From IMG/VR virus record IMGVR_UViG_3300045999_001790, positions 1 to 24,567 of that record: a DNA stretch of 24,567 nucleotides; one strand, 5' to 3'. The translations under genes were made by a program, and so were the position numbers. Numbering within the stretch: position 1 is the stretch's first letter; every line of letters starts with the position of its first letter. Shown here piece after piece: positions 1 to 6,049 of this stretch. Under the pieces are notes generated by a model. It ran no database searches and was not told where the DNA came from. It worked only from the letters and a program-made list of their open reading frames with translations. This DNA comes from a virus.

Positions 1-261
1 TGCAGGACGTGTGCGCATTCAACTGCCACGGTTTCTGGATCTTGGGAATGTGCGAAGTGGGGCAATGACATCCCACTAGATTTTCAGCACAAGGGTTGCT
101 CGTCTCATGTGCTGCATCCGGACATGGTGCCATGGAAGATGAAAGGCAGCGACGAGAACGGATGGCGTGCTGTTTATCTAGTCAATGGGGCCGAGGTTGT
201 GAACGGTGAGCCTGGGCCCGGGGTTTCGACCAGTTTGGATTTGATAGGGGGAACGAGATGA
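1..261 (+). CDS. Cysteine-cluster phage protein, C-terminal part (5' end outside window)
   Basis: Frame 1 is open from the first base to the TGA at 259-261, giving the last 86 residues of a protein that begins before the window. The visible part opens with a Cys cluster, C1-x2-C4-A-H6, then W-E-C17-x2-W, I-P-x-D-F and G-C33, followed by LHPDMVPW. Four regularly spaced Cys plus a His suggest a metal site (zinc or iron-sulphur). This kind of tail is familiar from Betaproteobacterial phage proteins, but I cannot name the upstream domain. The stop overlaps the next start as ATGA (258-261), so the two genes are translationally coupled. The protein at 4977 carries a closely similar cluster. Confidence 0.75.
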   Translation, partial: CRTCAHSTATVSGSWECAKWGNDIPLDFQHKGCSSHVLHPDMVPWKMKGSDENGWRAVYLVNGAEVVNGEPGPGVSTSLDLIGGTR

Positions 262-695
262 ACAAAGACGACATTATCAGGATGGCGCGTGAGGCCGAAT
301 GCTCAGAGACATGGGGCGGAGATGCTTTTAAATTTACGGTTGATGAACTTGAACACTTCGCCGCCCTTGTTGCAGAAGCAGAGCGTGAGGCGTGTATGAA
401 GAGGGCTAATAACTTCACTGCTGCTGCCTACGCAGCAGGTGCCGCAGCGGAAGCAGACCGAATCGCAAACGAATCCAAACACATAATCAAACGGGCTGAA
501 GAGCGCGGGGCTGCAGCAGAGCGTGCAGATGCAGAACGCTACAGATGGCTAAGGGACAACAACGCTAGTTTTTCGTGGAACCCATCCAGATATAACCAAG
601 AAACCATTAGTGGTTTTGCAGCTTTCGGGACTGGTTATTGTGGGTTTGAATTTGAAGCTGCCGTTGACAAAGCAATGGGGAGCAACAATGACTAG
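258..695 (+). CDS. Small early phage protein with FAALV helix and YRWLRDN tail
   Basis: The product is 145 aa of unknown function. It starts MNKDDIIRMAREAE, has a helix with ELEHFAALVAEAEREAC, then an Ala/Glu-rich stretch of about 60 residues likely to be helical or coiled-coil, and a C-terminal module with ERYRWLRDN ... FEFEAAVDKAM. Both end modules are widespread in small accessory proteins of Proteobacterial phages and appear shuffled between them. The ATG overlaps the previous stop (ATGA), with a GGGGGAACGAG ribosome-binding sequence just upstream. The 3' end overlaps the next gene by 8 bp. No catalytic motif is visible. Confidence 0.85.
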   Translation: MNKDDIIRMAREAECSETWGGDAFKFTVDELEHFAALVAEAEREACMKRANNFTAAAYAAGAAAEADRIANESKHIIKRAEERGAAAERADAERYRWLRDNNASFSWNPSRYNQETISGFAAFGTGYCGFEFEAAVDKAMGSNND

Positions 696-912
696 AGACG
701 ACATCATCAAAGCGTGGAACAACCAAGCGGACAAACACAATCGATGGTCTGATCTTGGCGAGGACGAGATGTTGGAGTTTGCTATGCGGTTACAACGCGA
801 GGCGTGCGCAGCAATAGCAAACGAGCACAAAGAGCATTGCTACGACGGAGACCAAGATTGGTATAAGTGTCGCAGCATAGAAGCAGCCATCAGAGCAAGG
901 GGGAACAAATGA
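688..912 (+). CDS. Small early phage protein, paralogue-like to its neighbour
   Basis: The product is 74 aa of unknown function. It begins MTRDDIIKAW and has EMLEFAMRLQREACAAIANE and a C-terminal SIEAAIRARG, a common ending of phage accessory proteins. The first 50 residues follow the same plan as the gene at 258 (acidic DDII followed by a helix with FA and REAC), so the two look related by duplication. I chose the ATG at 688, preceded by AATGGGGAGCAAC (good Shine-Dalgarno). A longer GTG reading from 610 would sit entirely inside the upstream gene. The stop overlaps the next ATG (ATGA). Confidence 0.85.
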   Translation: MTRDDIIKAWNNQADKHNRWSDLGEDEMLEFAMRLQREACAAIANEHKEHCYDGDQDWYKCRSIEAAIRARGNK

Positions 913-1199
913 ACAAGCACACACCTGGACCGTGGAACTGCAACCGCGCCAGCGCGGCAGGCCGCGAAATCATTGTTTCTGAGGTGTCGCCGGTCGATGT
1001 TGCTGTACTTAGTCACCGCGACAAGTCGCAATCAGAGATTAACGCCAACGCCTGTTTAATCGCCGCTGCGCCTGATTTGCTGGCAGCATTGCAGGGGCTT
1101 TTGAGGGGGATATTTGACGGGCCGGATGATGCCGACGCTGCAACGTTAGTTGCTAAGGCCCGCGCCGCCATTGCCAAAGCGACAGGGGGAACGACATGA
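909..1199 (+). CDS. HTPGPW-type small phage protein
   Basis: The product is 96 aa. The hallmark is the N-terminal HTPGPW (residues 4-9), then a short beta-rich stretch, then N-A-N-A-C-L-I-A-A-A-P-D-L-L-x-A-L and a helical, Ala-rich C-terminus. This family is very common in early regions of Proteobacterial phages and has no known function. The ATG at 909 overlaps the previous stop (ATGA) and has AAGGGGGAACAA upstream. The stop again overlaps the next start. The reading from 867 is rejected because it extends back into the previous gene. Confidence 0.88.
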   Translation: MNKHTPGPWNCNRASAAGREIIVSEVSPVDVAVLSHRDKSQSEINANACLIAAAPDLLAALQGLLRGIFDGPDDADAATLVAKARAAIAKATGGTT

Positions 1200-1444
1200 C
1201 CACACTACGTGAAGCCGAACCAGAGGAACCATGTTTTTGTGACCGCAATGGAATAGGTGAACCTGGAGTGTCATGTGGAGACTGCCCCACAAGAGATTAC
1301 AAAAACACACCACCCCACCGCGAATGGCAAGGGCTGACGGATGAGGAGATCTGGTCTGACGGAAGCCGAATGGGCTTATCGGAGGGTGGGATACGCCGGT
1401 TCGCCAGAGAGATAGAAGCCAAGCTCAAGGAAAAGAACACATGA
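1196..1444 (+). CDS. Small phage protein with CxC/CxxC cluster and REWQGLTDEEIW motif
   Basis: The product is 82 aa of unknown function. The N-terminal third has C-F-C (residues 13-15) and C-G-D-C (27-30), a plausible four-Cys metal knuckle. The C-terminal half has REWQGLTDEEIW and a helix ending FAREIEAKLKEKN, which is a recurrent module of small phage accessory proteins. The FA...EA helix resembles those in the genes at 258, 688 and 1635. ATGA overlaps link it to both neighbours. A GGGGGAACGAC sequence precedes its ATG. Confidence 0.85.
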   Translation: MTTLREAEPEEPCFCDRNGIGEPGVSCGDCPTRDYKNTPPHREWQGLTDEEIWSDGSRMGLSEGGIRRFAREIEAKLKEKNT

Positions 1445-1638
1445 CAGTAAAACTGACAACAAGCTCAGTAGCCGTAGATCAAGATTACTTCTGGCAACCC
1501 ATGACCACTTGCCCATTATCCGTAAAGGTCCAACTGCTAGGAGCTGGAGGCGTGGCAACGTACGGAAACTGGGATGGCTATAACAGTTTCTGGAAAGGTT
1601 GGGCACCGTTGCCCAAGAAAATGGAGGCAGACAAATGA
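1441..1638 (+). CDS. Small phage protein, WQPM/GWAPLP type
   Basis: The product is 65 aa. The conserved-looking core runs from FWQPMTTCPLSVKVQLLG through a Gly-rich turn to FWKGWAPLPKK. The layout of short beta strands ending in W-x-P-L-P resembles the DUF551-type phage proteins in general plan, but I cannot assign it to a named family with certainty. It is coupled by ATGA overlaps on both sides. The function is unknown. Confidence 0.85.
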   Translation: MTVKLTTSSVAVDQDYFWQPMTTCPLSVKVQLLGAGGVATYGNWDGYNSFWKGWAPLPKKMEADK

Positions 1639-1802
1639 TCGAGGAGCCGATTAATCAAATCGCTTGGGAGTGTGGATTTCTAGAAGAAGATTTCGAGAAG
1701 CTAAAGAAGTTTGCAAGGCTAGTAAGAACACGCGCTTTTCTTGAAGGCTTCGATGCCGGGATGAACTATCAACAAGTCATTAACGAAAGAGAAGAGAAAT
1801 GA
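1635..1802 (+). CDS. Small helical phage protein
   Basis: The product is 55 aa and likely all-helical: MIEEPINQIAWECGF, then EKLKKFARLVRTRAFLEGFDAG. The KFARLV helix matches the FA(A/R)LV/EI element of the genes at 258, 688 and 1196. The ATG at 1635 is preceded by GGAGGCAGACAA (strong ribosome-binding site) and overlaps the previous stop. The reading from 1599 has no such support. The stop overlaps the following start. The function is unknown. Confidence 0.82.
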   Translation: MIEEPINQIAWECGFLEEDFEKLKKFARLVRTRAFLEGFDAGMNYQQVINEREEK

Positions 1803-2110
1803 AGAAGTTAATTGCACTTGTCCTGCTGGTCTCAACACAAGCCCAAGCCGAATCCTGGGGGGGTCGTGACAAATGGCAGCACGCAATTGTTGGGGCCGCT
1901 ACCGGCGCCGCATTCACAAAAGCCACTGACGACTGGCGCTATGGATGCGCTGCCGCTGCGGCTGTAGGGCTCGCCAAAGAGATTTACGACAGCACCAACC
2001 GCAACCGCCACACGCCATCGTTCAAAGACTTTGCTGTTACCGCTGCCGCAGGCTGCGGATCTAGCATCGTCGTTGCGCCAAACTATATCGGCCTCAACAT
2101 CAAATTCTGA
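1799..2110 (+). CDS. Exported small phage protein (YfiM/DUF2279-like)
   Basis: The product is 103 aa. Residues 1-17 form a typical Sec signal peptide (two Lys, a hydrophobic core LIALVLLV, cleavage after AQA), so the mature protein of about 86 aa should be periplasmic. There is no lipobox Cys at the cleavage site. The mature part has DKWQH (24-28), a Gly/Ala-rich hydrophobic segment, GLAKEIYD (57-64) and SFKDFAVTAAAG (74-85), a pattern I associate with YfiM/DUF2279-like small envelope proteins found in phages. Its role is unknown. An exported protein in an early operon could modify the envelope or exclude other phages, but that is inference. The ATG overlaps the previous stop and is preceded by GAAAGAGAAGAGAA. 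Confidence 0.82.
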   Translation: MKKLIALVLLVSTQAQAESWGGRDKWQHAIVGAATGAAFTKATDDWRYGCAAAAAVGLAKEIYDSTNRNRHTPSFKDFAVTAAAGCGSSIVVAPNYIGLNIKF

Positions 2111-2117
2111 GGATCAC

Positions 2118-2543
2118 ATGCCAAGACCTGCACCCCCATGCAACAAGGGCCGCAAAATCATCAAGGTGAATGCGCTGATGATGGCCCAGTTAATGAAGCA
2201 CCTGATGGAAGGCGATTACACGTGCCAGGAGCTGGCCGAGGAAACGGGCCTGCACTACGTGACTGTACTGCACTACACCCGCGAGATGTACAGAGAAGGA
2301 GTGCTGCACATCTGCAAATGGGACAAGCGGCCAGAATCAAAAGATCCAATAAGAATTTACAAGTTTGGATCAAAGCCTGATGCCAAGAAAAAAATAATGA
2401 CAGATGTGGAAAAATCTCAACGGTACCGACAGAAAAAGAAACAACTAAAGTTGGTGCAAATGATGGCAGGAGACTCTACGCTGTTCACCCGGAAACCGAA
2501 AGCACAGCAGACACAGCAGACACAACAAAAGGAAGCAGCATGA
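2118..2543 (+). CDS. Winged-helix-like DNA-binding protein
   Basis: The product is 141 aa. Residues 31-75 read as a helix-turn-helix: LMKHLMEGDYTCQELAEETG, then LHYVTVLHYTREMYREGVLHICKWD, which is typical of MarR/ArsR-like or replication-type winged helices with a beta wing. The rest is Lys-rich, with EKSQRYRQKKKQLK and a Gln/Thr repeat tail (QQTQQTQQ). The ATG at 2118 follows GAGGATCAC with a 7-bp gap after the previous stop, the only clean intergenic gap in the first 5 kb. It may regulate early genes or act in replication initiation; the sequence does not decide. The stop overlaps the next ATG. Confidence 0.82.
   Translation: MPRPAPPCNKGRKIIKVNALMMAQLMKHLMEGDYTCQELAEETGLHYVTVLHYTREMYREGVLHICKWDKRPESKDPIRIYKFGSKPDAKKKIMTDVEKSQRYRQKKKQLKLVQMMAGDSTLFTRKPKAQQTQQTQQKEAA
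2504..2530 (+). repeat. Period-9 direct repeat in coding sequence
   Basis: ACAGCAGAC occurs twice in tandem, followed by a degenerate third copy (ACAACAAAA). It encodes the QQTQQTQQ tail of the winged-helix-like protein. It is likely a replication-slippage product. Confidence 0.8.
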
Positions 2544-2731
2544 AGATTAAACTGGCACCCCCAAAAATGGATGCATTTGATGAGGATGACATCGCCGTTT
2601 TTACGATGGAACTAGTAGATGAGTCTGCCGCCAGCATTGAGATTAGGGCCTGGATCGATAGAGACAATTGGCCAGTGATTCAACAGGCTGTGGCGGATGC
2701 TTTGGAAATGATGTTTCCGGGGGATGCATGA
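2540..2731 (+). CDS. Small acidic phage protein
   Basis: The product is 63 aa of unknown function. It is acidic (FDEDDIAVFTMELVDE) and looks like a small alpha/beta fold: a strand IAVFTMELV, a strand SIEIRAWI, then a helix PVIQQAVADALEMMF. The ATG is preceded by AAAGGAAGCAGC (good ribosome-binding site) and overlaps the preceding stop. Its stop overlaps the methyltransferase start (ATGA at 2728-2731). Confidence 0.82.
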   Translation: MKIKLAPPKMDAFDEDDIAVFTMELVDESAASIEIRAWIDRDNWPVIQQAVADALEMMFPGDA

Positions 2732-3405
2732 ATGAGCTGGCTCTTTTCGCGGGTGCTGGTGGAGGACTCCTTGCGTCAAAAGTTCTCGGGTGGAGAACTG
2801 TCTGCGCCGTTGAGTTGGATCCCTATTGCAGAAGCATACTTATTAGGAGACAAAACGAAAGATTACTTGATCCTTTCCCAATATGGGATGATGTTAGAAC
2901 ATTTGACGGTAAACCCTGGATTTCATCCATTGATATTGTCACTGGAGGGTTTCCTTGCCAAGCATTCAGCAATGCGGCAGCAGGCAAAAATAATGCCGAT
3001 GATCTTTGGCCGGAAATGTTCCGAATCGTGGCAGATGTCTCTCCCAAATTTGTCTTTGCAGAAAACGTATCTAAAAATGCAATTGACAAAGCATGTAACG
3101 ACCTTGAAACGTTGGGTTACAAAACCAAAGCAATATCCCTTAGCGCGTCAGACATGGGTGCAGACCACGTACGGGAGCGCCATTGGTTACTTGCACACCC
3201 CGACAACAAAAGCGAATTATTGCGCGAACTCGATGCAGAAGTGGCCGTCGGCCAGGAATTTCAAAATTGTGTTTGGAAAACCTTCTCCGGAAATCCACGA
3301 ATGGCTGATGGGCTGGCCCATAGGATGGAGCGATTTAAAGCCACTGGAAACGGACAAGTTCCAGCGGTGGCTGCAACAGCATGGAGGTTGCTAAATGCTC
3401 CGTGA
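2728..3405 (+). CDS. DNA cytosine-5 methyltransferase (Dcm-like, phage type)
   Basis: The product is 225 aa and transfers a methyl group from S-adenosylmethionine to C5 of cytosine in DNA. Visible motifs are: I, LFAGAGGG (6-13); II, acidic VELD (28-31); IV, GGFPCQAFS (73-81) with catalytic Cys77; VI, AENV (111-114); VIII, VRERHW (148-153); and IX/X, RMERFKATGNGQVPAVAA (199-216). It is shorter than cellular Dcm (about 330-470 aa), with a very small target-recognition region between motifs VIII and IX. No partner endonuclease is nearby, so it is probably an orphan methylase protecting phage DNA from host restriction. I chose the ATG at 2728; the earlier start at 2668 lies inside the previous gene. 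It overlaps the helicase by 11 bp. The last third is also a convincing reading frame in the +1 frame (separate entry). Confidence 0.95.
   Translation: MNELALFAGAGGGLLASKVLGWRTVCAVELDPYCRSILIRRQNERLLDPFPIWDDVRTFDGKPWISSIDIVTGGFPCQAFSNAAAGKNNADDLWPEMFRIVADVSPKFVFAENVSKNAIDKACNDLETLGYKTKAISLSASDMGADHVRERHWLLAHPDNKSELLRELDAEVAVGQEFQNCVWKTFSGNPRMADGLAHRMERFKATGNGQVPAVAATAWRLLNAP
3191..3394 (+). other. Overlapping +1 frame encoding an alternative methylase C-terminus
   Basis: Within the methyltransferase gene the +1 frame is open from 2732 to the TAA at 3392-3394. From 3191 it reads LHTPTTKANY, then SMQKWPSARNF, FGKPSPEIHEWLMGWPIGW, DLKPLETDKFQRWLQQHGGC. This PTPT...EWLMGWPIGW ending is one I recognise as the C-terminus of other phage cytosine methylases, so it does not look like a chance shadow. 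Frame A over the same bases gives the canonical motif IX/X. The +1 product could arise from a +1 (or -2) ribosomal frameshift after RERHW, or from independent initiation at TTG 3191, which has GGGAG 13 bases upstream (weak). Its stop abuts the helicase ATG (TAAATG). Whether it is expressed is not known from the sequence. Confidence 0.55.
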
Positions 3406-4984
3406 CTACCAGCAGCGCACAATCGACCATCTTTATCAATGGTTCAGAAACGGCCACGAGGGCAATCCATGCTTGGTGCTGCCGACTGGCTCAGGAAAGA
3501 GCCACATCGTCGCGGCTCTGTGCAAGGATGCCCTGCAGAACTGGCCAGAAACCCGGGTTCTGATGCTCACTCATGTGAAAGAGCTTATTGAGCAAAACGC
3601 GGAGAAAATGAGACTCCATTGGCCAGGGGCGCCAATGGGTATTTATAGCGCAAGCATTGGACGGAGGCAACTCGGGGAGCCGATCACTTTTGCAGGCATT
3701 CAGTCGGTGAGGGACAAAGCCCATCTGATTGGTCACGTTGATCTGGTCATTATTGATGAGTGCCATTTGGTTGGCCACAAAGACGAGGGCGGTTATCGAC
3801 GTCTGTTGGCCGACCTGAAAGACATCAATTCCAATCTTCGTGTGGTTGGCCTTACCGCTACTCCCTGGAGGCTAGGACACGGTTTAATCACTGATGCGCC
3901 CGCGATCTTTTCCGATCTAATCGAGCCGGTATCAATTGATGAGCTGGTCAAACGCAAGTTTCTCGCTCCTCTTCGATCCAAGGTAACTGCTGAGCGCCTG
4001 GACGTATCAGGCGTTCGAAAGCGTGGCGGGGAGTACATTGAAAGCGAGCTGCAGGCCGCCGTGGACAACGAGGCGCAAAACCGAGCGATTGTGCAAGAAG
4101 TCATTGCTCGAGCTGGAGAACGCAAAGCTTGGCTGTTCTTCTGTGCCGGTGTTCAACACGCTCAGAATGTTCGTGACGTTCTGAAAGGCTTCGGAATTGT
4201 TGCGGAGTGTGTGACAGGGGCTACGACAAAAGCGGAGCGTGAACGCATTTTGACGCTCTACAAAGCTGGCGAGATCAGGGCATTGACTAACGCGAATGTG
4301 CTAACGACTGGCTTTGATTACCCCGATATTGATCTGGTTGCGATGCTCAGGCCAACCATGTCACCTAGTCTTTATGTGCAGATGGCAGGCCGAGGGATGC
4401 GGCCCAAGAGTCATGCCGATCATTGCTTGGTGCTGGACTTCGCTGGAGTTGTAGCAACACATGGGCCGATCACAGCCGTCCAGCCGCCAAAGAAGGCCGG
4501 GTCAGGCAATGGTGAGGCTCCGGTGAAAGTGTGCGAAGCGTGTCATGAGTTGTGCCCCATTTCCGCTAGGAAGTGTCCAGCCTGTGGCGCTCCATTCCCA
4601 GAGCCAGAAAAAAAGGCCCTGACGCTGCACATTGACGATATCATGGGCATTGAGGGCACGAAGATGTCTGTAAGGTCTTGGATCTGGCGAAAGCACACAA
4701 GCAAGGCCTCTGGCAAAGAAATGTTCGCAGTTACGTATTACGGTGATCTGAGCGATCCTCCGGTTACCGAGTATCTGACAGTGACGCATGACGGATATGC
4801 GGGCCAGAAAGCAGTCAAAACTCTGCTAGACATGGCCAACAAATCAAGAGCCATCATCAACAGTGATGACCTTGAGGAAACCGCCAAGATCATGACAAAA
4901 GCTACGCCGCCGAGCGTGGTGGAGTACCGCAAGGAAGGCAAGTACAGCCGAATCATCAACCGGGAGTGGAGGATAAATGAGTGA
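3395..4984 (+). CDS. DECH-box superfamily 2 helicase with zinc ribbon
   Basis: The product is 529 aa, an ATP-dependent SF2 helicase of the SSL2/COG1061 type, presumably for phage DNA replication or recombination. Motif Q-like DYQQ (4-7); Walker A LPTGSGKS (29-36); motif Ia LMLTHVKEL; motif II DECH (121-124); motif III LTATP (153-157); motif V ALTNANVLTTGFD (296-308); motif VI QMAGRGMRP (329-337). A four-Cys zinc ribbon follows (C380-x2-C383 ... C394-x2-C397), then a C-terminal domain with WIWRKHTSKASGKEMFAVTYYG that is common in phage versions of this helicase. The ATG overlaps the methylase end by 11 bp. The stop overlaps the next gene by 8 bp. Confidence 0.95.
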   Translation: MLRDYQQRTIDHLYQWFRNGHEGNPCLVLPTGSGKSHIVAALCKDALQNWPETRVLMLTHVKELIEQNAEKMRLHWPGAPMGIYSASIGRRQLGEPITFAGIQSVRDKAHLIGHVDLVIIDECHLVGHKDEGGYRRLLADLKDINSNLRVVGLTATPWRLGHGLITDAPAIFSDLIEPVSIDELVKRKFLAPLRSKVTAERLDVSGVRKRGGEYIESELQAAVDNEAQNRAIVQEVIARAGERKAWLFFCAGVQHAQNVRDVLKGFGIVAECVTGATTKAERERILTLYKAGEIRALTNANVLTTGFDYPDIDLVAMLRPTMSPSLYVQMAGRGMRPKSHADHCLVLDFAGVVATHGPITAVQPPKKAGSGNGEAPVKVCEACHELCPISARKCPACGAPFPEPEKKALTLHIDDIMGIEGTKMSVRSWIWRKHTSKASGKEMFAVTYYGDLSDPPVTEYLTVTHDGYAGQKAVKTLLDMANKSRAIINSDDLEETAKIMTKATPPSVVEYRKEGKYSRIINREWRINE

Positions 4985-5177
4985 GCCTCAAGTAGTCCAG
5001 GTGTACCGAGAGAAGATCAAAGAAGCCAAGAAGAACCTATATCCGCCCAGGTGCTGCTACACCTGCGATCACTACGCCGATCACAGCTTCTGCACCATGT
5101 TCAATGAAAAGGTGCCTCAAGATTTTGCAGAATCAATTGATCAATGCCCGAGCTGGTTTGAGGAGATTCCATTTTGA
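4977..5177 (+). CDS. Small cysteine-cluster protein
   Basis: The product is 66 aa: a charged helix (residues 8-20) and then a Cys cluster, C26-C27-Y-T-C30-D-H-Y, F-C39-T-M-F, V-P-Q-D-F, C57-P-S-W. The arrangement C-x2-C-x-H ... C-x2-F/W ... (I/V)-P-x-D-F ... C is the same as in the partial protein at the left end, so the two probably share a metal-binding domain (zinc or iron-sulphur). It lies between helicase and nuclease genes, so it may be an accessory factor of DNA metabolism, but this is only context. Overlaps couple it to both neighbours. A GGAGTGGAGGATAA ribosome-binding region precedes the ATG. Confidence 0.85.
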   Translation: MSEPQVVQVYREKIKEAKKNLYPPRCCYTCDHYADHSFCTMFNEKVPQDFAESIDQCPSWFEEIPF

Positions 5178-5353
5178 CCAAGAACGAACAACTCAAATTT
5201 CAAAGGCTTGAGCGATTGCTTGAGGCGGAGAGGCAAAGAGCGGAAAAAGCATGGGAAGCATACCGACAAACTCTCTATGAACTGGTGGATATAAAAATGC
5301 GCCTGGAGGGTGTACAGAAGGCACTTGATGACAAGTTTGAGGACGACAAATGA
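5174..5353 (+). CDS. Coiled-coil miniprotein (TTG start)
   Basis: The product is 59 aa, almost entirely charged helix: QLKFQRLERLLEAERQRAEK, then LVDIKMRLEGVQKALDDKFED. Heptad-like Leu spacing suggests a coiled coil or a DNA-metabolism accessory subunit. The only reasonable start is TTG at 5174, which overlaps the previous stop as TTGA. GAGGAG lies 9 bases upstream (5160-5165). The stop overlaps the VRR-NUC ATG (ATGA). The complete gap-free tiling with both neighbours supports it as a real gene. Confidence 0.78.
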   Translation: MTKNEQLKFQRLERLLEAERQRAEKAWEAYRQTLYELVDIKMRLEGVQKALDDKFEDDK

Positions 5354-5712
5354 GAACAGAACACGAAGAACAACGCGAATTTGTGAAGTGGTTCCGCCAG
5401 AGCTTTCCGGCAACGCGGATCTTTGCTATCCCCAACGGTGGCGCCAGAACCATCACCACGGCAACTCGCCTGAAGTCCGAAGGCGTGTGCAGAGGTGTTC
5501 CTGATCTTTTCATCCCAGCCTGGGGGCTTTGGGTGGAGATGAAGCGGGAGAAGGGGGGAGTGTTGAGCCAAGATCAGAAGGACTGGATCAACTATCTAGA
5601 AGCCAACCAATATCACTGCCTTGTCGCGAAGGGATGTGATGACGCAAAGCAACAGATTGGTGAGTTCATCGTAGAACACCTTGACATGGAATGTGAACGC
5701 ACTCACAATTGA
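5350..5712 (+). CDS. VRR-NUC domain nuclease
   Basis: The product is 120 aa, a stand-alone VRR-NUC (PD-(D/E)XK superfamily) nuclease. Motifs seen: E-x2-EQ near the start (residues 4-8), IPNGG (27-31), RGVPDLFIP (48-56) with Asp52, W-V-E63-M-K65 giving the E-x-K pair, then LSQDQKDWINYL and a C-terminal helix. Stand-alone phage VRR-NUC proteins are linked to branched-DNA or Holliday-junction cleavage and often sit beside SF2 helicases, as here. Together they look like a replication/recombination pair. The ATG overlaps the upstream stop. The length is normal for the family. Confidence 0.93.
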   Translation: MRTEHEEQREFVKWFRQSFPATRIFAIPNGGARTITTATRLKSEGVCRGVPDLFIPAWGLWVEMKREKGGVLSQDQKDWINYLEANQYHCLVAKGCDDAKQQIGEFIVEHLDMECERTHN

Positions 5713-5745
5713 ACCCATCGCAACACACAATCCGGAGCTTCCGAA

Positions 5746-5994
5746 ATGTGCTACATCACCAGCCAAACCAACAAATACCTCGACCAAATGGAACAAGACG
5801 AGCGCGAATATGAAGAACAATTTAAGTTCATCGCCGAGTTTCGGCTAGATGATGTGGCCGATGAAATGGAAAACGATACGCCAACTTTTGTTGAGGCGTG
5901 CAACAAGGTTGAGAAGGGCCTCATGACCCTGGAGGATCTTGGTCGCTTGGTGATGACGTGTCGCAATGACATCATCGACTCTATGATTGACTAA
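5746..5994 (+). CDS. Hypothetical small acidic protein
   Basis: The product is 82 aa, strongly acidic and probably all-helical (MEQDEREYEEQFKFIAEFRLDD; FVEACNKVEKGLMTLEDLGRLV). No family recognised. The ATG at 5746 follows a 33-bp gap with GGAG at 5734-5737, a workable ribosome-binding site. Orientation and packing agree with the early operon. Confidence 0.75.
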   Translation: MCYITSQTNKYLDQMEQDEREYEEQFKFIAEFRLDDVADEMENDTPTFVEACNKVEKGLMTLEDLGRLVMTCRNDIIDSMID

Positions 5995-6000
5995 AAATAT

Positions 6001-6041
6001 GGGGGTCTGAAAAGGTAAGTTCGGGTGAGCCCGACACCCCC
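6001..6041 (+). other. Nested inverted repeat (possible RNA structure)
   Basis: GGGGGT (6001-6006) can pair with ACCCCC (6036-6041). Inside it TCGGG (6021-6025) pairs with CCCGA (6030-6034) around a TGAG loop. It sits in the 55-bp gap between genes at 5746 and 6050. No T-tract follows, so it is not a standard terminator on either strand. The next start codon (6050) lies 8 bases downstream and has no clear Shine-Dalgarno sequence, so the structure may control or process the message. Confidence 0.5.
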
Positions 6042-6049
6042 GCCAAATC

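Noticed and set aside
2138-2380. 80-codon + strand frame inside the winged-helix-like gene
   Set aside because: It is in an alternative frame with atypical Arg/Pro/His composition, and no conserved motif, in contrast to the methylase +1 frame.
5193-5513. Antisense frames opposite the coiled-coil and VRR-NUC genes
   Set aside because: The sense genes tile perfectly with overlaps and recognisable motifs. The antisense products have none.
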